Origin: Saccharicrinis sp. UBA6048
GTDB lineage: Bacteria; Bacteroidota; Bacteroidia; Bacteroidales; Marinilabiliaceae
Reading direction: 5' to 3'
Assembly (NCBI GenBank): GCA_002429115.1
Contig: DIYS01000142.1
Location: 1 to 36,463, forward strand
Length of the DNA: 36,463 nt
Part shown: one piece after another, positions 34,780 through 36,463 of the stretch
Layout of the letters: every line of letters begins with the position of its first letter
Position numbering within the stretch: position 1 is the first letter of the stretch
Program-made: the position numbers and the translations under genes
The notes under the pieces: model-generated
The model's input: the letters and a program-made list of their open reading frames with translations, nothing else
What the model was told of the DNA's origin: nothing
Database searches by the model: none

Positions 34780-34805
34780 AAATATTCAAGCTAAAAATTA
34801 AGAAA

Positions 34806-34826
34806 TGCTCCACCTGGCGTGGAGCA
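34806..34826 (-). terminator. Hairpin after the MscS gene
   Basis: TGCTCCAC-CTGGC-GTGGAGCA forms an 8-bp stem 15 bp beyond the mscS stop codon. On the minus strand it is followed by a T-rich but broken run, so it is a likely terminator. Confidence 0.7.
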
Positions 34827-34840
34827 GTATTGTAGGTTAA

Positions 34841-35668
34841 TTACTTTGCATTGTGCAAGTGTACATCTCTTTGAGGGAATGGTATGGTGATACCTTGCTT
34901 GTCAAACTCTTTCTTAACAAACTCCATCATATAAAAATAGACATCCCAGTAGTCCGATGTTTTGGCCCATACGCGGGTCACTAAATTGACAGAACTATCA
35001 CCATGTTCGAGCACGCCGATAAATGCTTCAGGGTCTTTGAGGATAGCTTCATTTTTATCGGCAACAGACCTAATGATTTCCCTTGCTTTATCAATATCGT
35101 CATCATAGCCAATGCCAAAAACAAAGTCAACACGGCGTGTATCTTCTTTTGTATAGTTAACCATAGCACCTGTTGATAAACCTCCGTTAGGAATAATCAC
35201 CACTTTATTATCAAGGGTGGTTAATATGGTATTGAATATCTGAATTTCTTTTACCAAACCGGTGTGTCCTTGTGCTTCAATATAATCGCCTACCTTAAAA
35301 GGTTTTAGTATTAATAAAATAACACCACCCGCAAAGTTTTGCAAAGTTCCCGATAGAGCCATACCTACTGCTAAACCGGCAGCACCAAGCAGGGCAATAA
35401 ATGAGGTCATTTGAATACCCAGGTAGGTAATAACACTTATAAATAGCATCACTTTAAGCGTTACCGAAGTAAGGCTGATAATAAAAGGAATAAGTGTTTC
35501 GTCGATGTTGCGTGAGACCAGTAAGCGTTTGAATCCTTTGACAATTTTGTTGATAATCCAAAGACCAACAACGGCAATAATGATGGCAATTAGTACTTTC
35601 AGTCCATTGGCAATTACCCAATCATAAATCTTTTGCCAGTCGAAATTTTCGAGGTTAAATCCATCCAT
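34841..35668 (-). CDS. mscS: Small-conductance mechanosensitive channel (MscS)
   Basis: The 275-residue protein has three membrane helices (about 15-40, 55-85, 88-115). The pore-lining third helix reads GAAGLAVGMALSGTLQNFAGG, followed by the MscS beta domain FKVGDYIEAQGHTGLVKEIQ and the signature VVIIPNGGLSTGAMVNYT. It opens under membrane tension to release solutes during osmotic down-shock. It appears to be a single-gene unit. Confidence 0.95.
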   Translation of the reverse strand: MDGFNLENFDWQKIYDWVIANGLKVLIAIIIAVVGLWIINKIVKGFKRLLVSRNIDETLIPFIISLTSVTLKVMLFISVITYLGIQMTSFIALLGAAGLAVGMALSGTLQNFAGGVILLILKPFKVGDYIEAQGHTGLVKEIQIFNTILTTLDNKVVIIPNGGLSTGAMVNYTKEDTRRVDFVFGIGYDDDIDKAREIIRSVADKNEAILKDPEAFIGVLEHGDSSVNLVTRVWAKTSDYWDVYFYMMEFVKKEFDKQGITIPFPQRDVHLHNAK

Positions 35669-35815
35669 AGTTATATAAGTTAAGTTCTAATTAAAGTTCA
35701 CTGTTTAAAACACATCAGCTTGGCTAATGTTCTTGTAGAGTTAGTAAATGTCATACTAACACCTTGTTGTTATTTTATTCTTATTGATTAATTTCGCGAT
35801 TCAAATAATGAATAT

Positions 35816-36427
35816 ATGTCAGAAGTGAAAGAGAATGTGACAGATAAGATCATTGTTCCTGAGGGTGTTAAAGGGCTGATCTTCGATATGGATGGAACTT
35901 TAGTGGATAGCACACCAATACATTATCAGGCTTGGCTGGACGCGTGTGCCCCGTTTGGTGTCAGTTACGATTATGATTTTTTCATCACTTTAACCGGAAG
36001 GCCAGTACTCGAATTGAGTAAAGATTTGATTCAGCGCTTTGATATGGATATTGAACCGATTGAGTTGGTGAGAATTAAAGAATCATTGGTGGAGAAAAAC
36101 CTGGATAAGGTGGTATTGGTTAAAGCAGTTAATGAGGTGCTTGAACAATATAAAGGTAAATTGCCAATGGCTGTAGGCACCGGAGCTAGCAGAGATAGAG
36201 CACAGAAGTTGCTTACTGACGCAGGTATTATTGATCTCTTTGATGCCATTGTAACATCTGATGATGTGGATAATTATAAGCCACATCCTGATACATTTTT
36301 AAAAGCGGCTAAGCTAATTGATGTGGCACCTGAAGATTGTATTGTTTTCGAAGATGGACACTTGGGTATTGATGCTGCTATAACGGCAGGTATGCAAGTG
36401 ATTGATGTAAAACCTTTCTATGAATAA
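35816..36427 (+). CDS. HAD-superfamily hydrolase, beta-phosphoglucomutase/YqaB-like
   Basis: The 203-residue protein has HAD motif I DMDGTLVDSTPIHYQAW (nucleophile Asp24, acid/base Asp26), motif II VGTGASRD, motif III near KPHPDTFLKAA, and motif IV VFEDGHLGIDAA. The cap is the small helical type of beta-phosphoglucomutase and fructose-1-phosphatase YqaB. The substrate is unknown. The stop codon directly abuts the next ATG. Confidence 0.9.
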   Translation: MSEVKENVTDKIIVPEGVKGLIFDMDGTLVDSTPIHYQAWLDACAPFGVSYDYDFFITLTGRPVLELSKDLIQRFDMDIEPIELVRIKESLVEKNLDKVVLVKAVNEVLEQYKGKLPMAVGTGASRDRAQKLLTDAGIIDLFDAIVTSDDVDNYKPHPDTFLKAAKLIDVAPEDCIVFEDGHLGIDAAITAGMQVIDVKPFYE

Positions 36428-36463
36428 ATGAATCTACCTCCTTTTGACCTGTTACTAATATTT
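36428..36463 (+). CDS. Start of a further gene, cut by the window edge
   Basis: An ATG follows the HAD stop codon with no gap and opens a frame reading MNLPPFDLLLIF to the edge. The hydrophobic start suggests a membrane protein co-transcribed with the HAD gene. Only 12 codons are visible, so this is tentative. Confidence 0.35.
   Translation, partial: MNLPPFDLLLIF

Overview
The window looks like chromosome from a marine-type member of Bacteroidota, probably near Marinilabiliales/Bacteroidales. The support is: AT-rich DNA; promoter -7 boxes of the Bacteroidota form TAnnTTTG (seen before the tracrRNA, ccoS, btuB and ferritin genes); a fused CcoN-CcoO oxidase subunit; paired BtuG-like lipoproteins next to BtuB; and a DUF3078 protein. 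No species is assigned.

Region 1 (1-10229) is a type II-C CRISPR-Cas locus. A 36-bp-repeat array (27 full repeats, one partial, 27 spacers) runs off the left edge. A leader-like stretch follows, then, all on the minus strand, cas2, cas1, a Y1/REP-associated tyrosine transposase (RAYT), an unrecognised 217-residue helical protein, a possibly decayed gene, and a 1524-residue Cas9. I located a tracrRNA on the plus strand, divergent from and upstream of cas9 (about 10097-10191). It carries a two-part anti-repeat, short stems, a terminator and a good Bacteroidota promoter. Its sense shows that crRNA must come from the minus strand, the same direction as the cas genes. Six near-identical perfect palindromes (core CTAACAGGTTTT) sit in every intergenic gap of this region, and I saw none elsewhere in the window. 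With the RAYT they look like a REP/RAYT system living inside the CRISPR island. Cas9 has about 250 extra residues between HNH and RuvC-III, made of four tandem repeats of about 55 residues.

Region 2 (10305-19497) is a cbb3 oxidase cluster: ccoI, ccoS, ccoNO (fused), ccoQ, ccoP (one heme), ccoG, ccoH and a SafE/TauE-like membrane protein. Between ccoP and ccoG sits a four-helix-bundle (S23/IVP-like) gene bracketed by 28-bp inverted repeats, as if inserted.

Region 3 (19713-24345) is a vitamin B12 uptake unit: a cobalamin riboswitch, a BtuB-like TonB-dependent receptor and two tandem beta-propeller lipoproteins resembling BtuG.

Region 4 (24396-36463) is housekeeping and metabolic: an FlK-like thioesterase, peptide release factor 3, a PHP-domain histidinol-phosphatase-like protein, a three-gene biotin-dependent acyl-CoA carboxylase operon (biotin carboxylase, biotin carrier, carboxyltransferase), ferritin, a KamA-like radical SAM enzyme, a DUF3820 protein, a DUF3078 outer-membrane-type protein, an MscS channel, a HAD phosphatase/phosphoglucomutase-like protein, and the first codons of one more gene at the right edge. 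No rRNA or tRNA genes were recognised.
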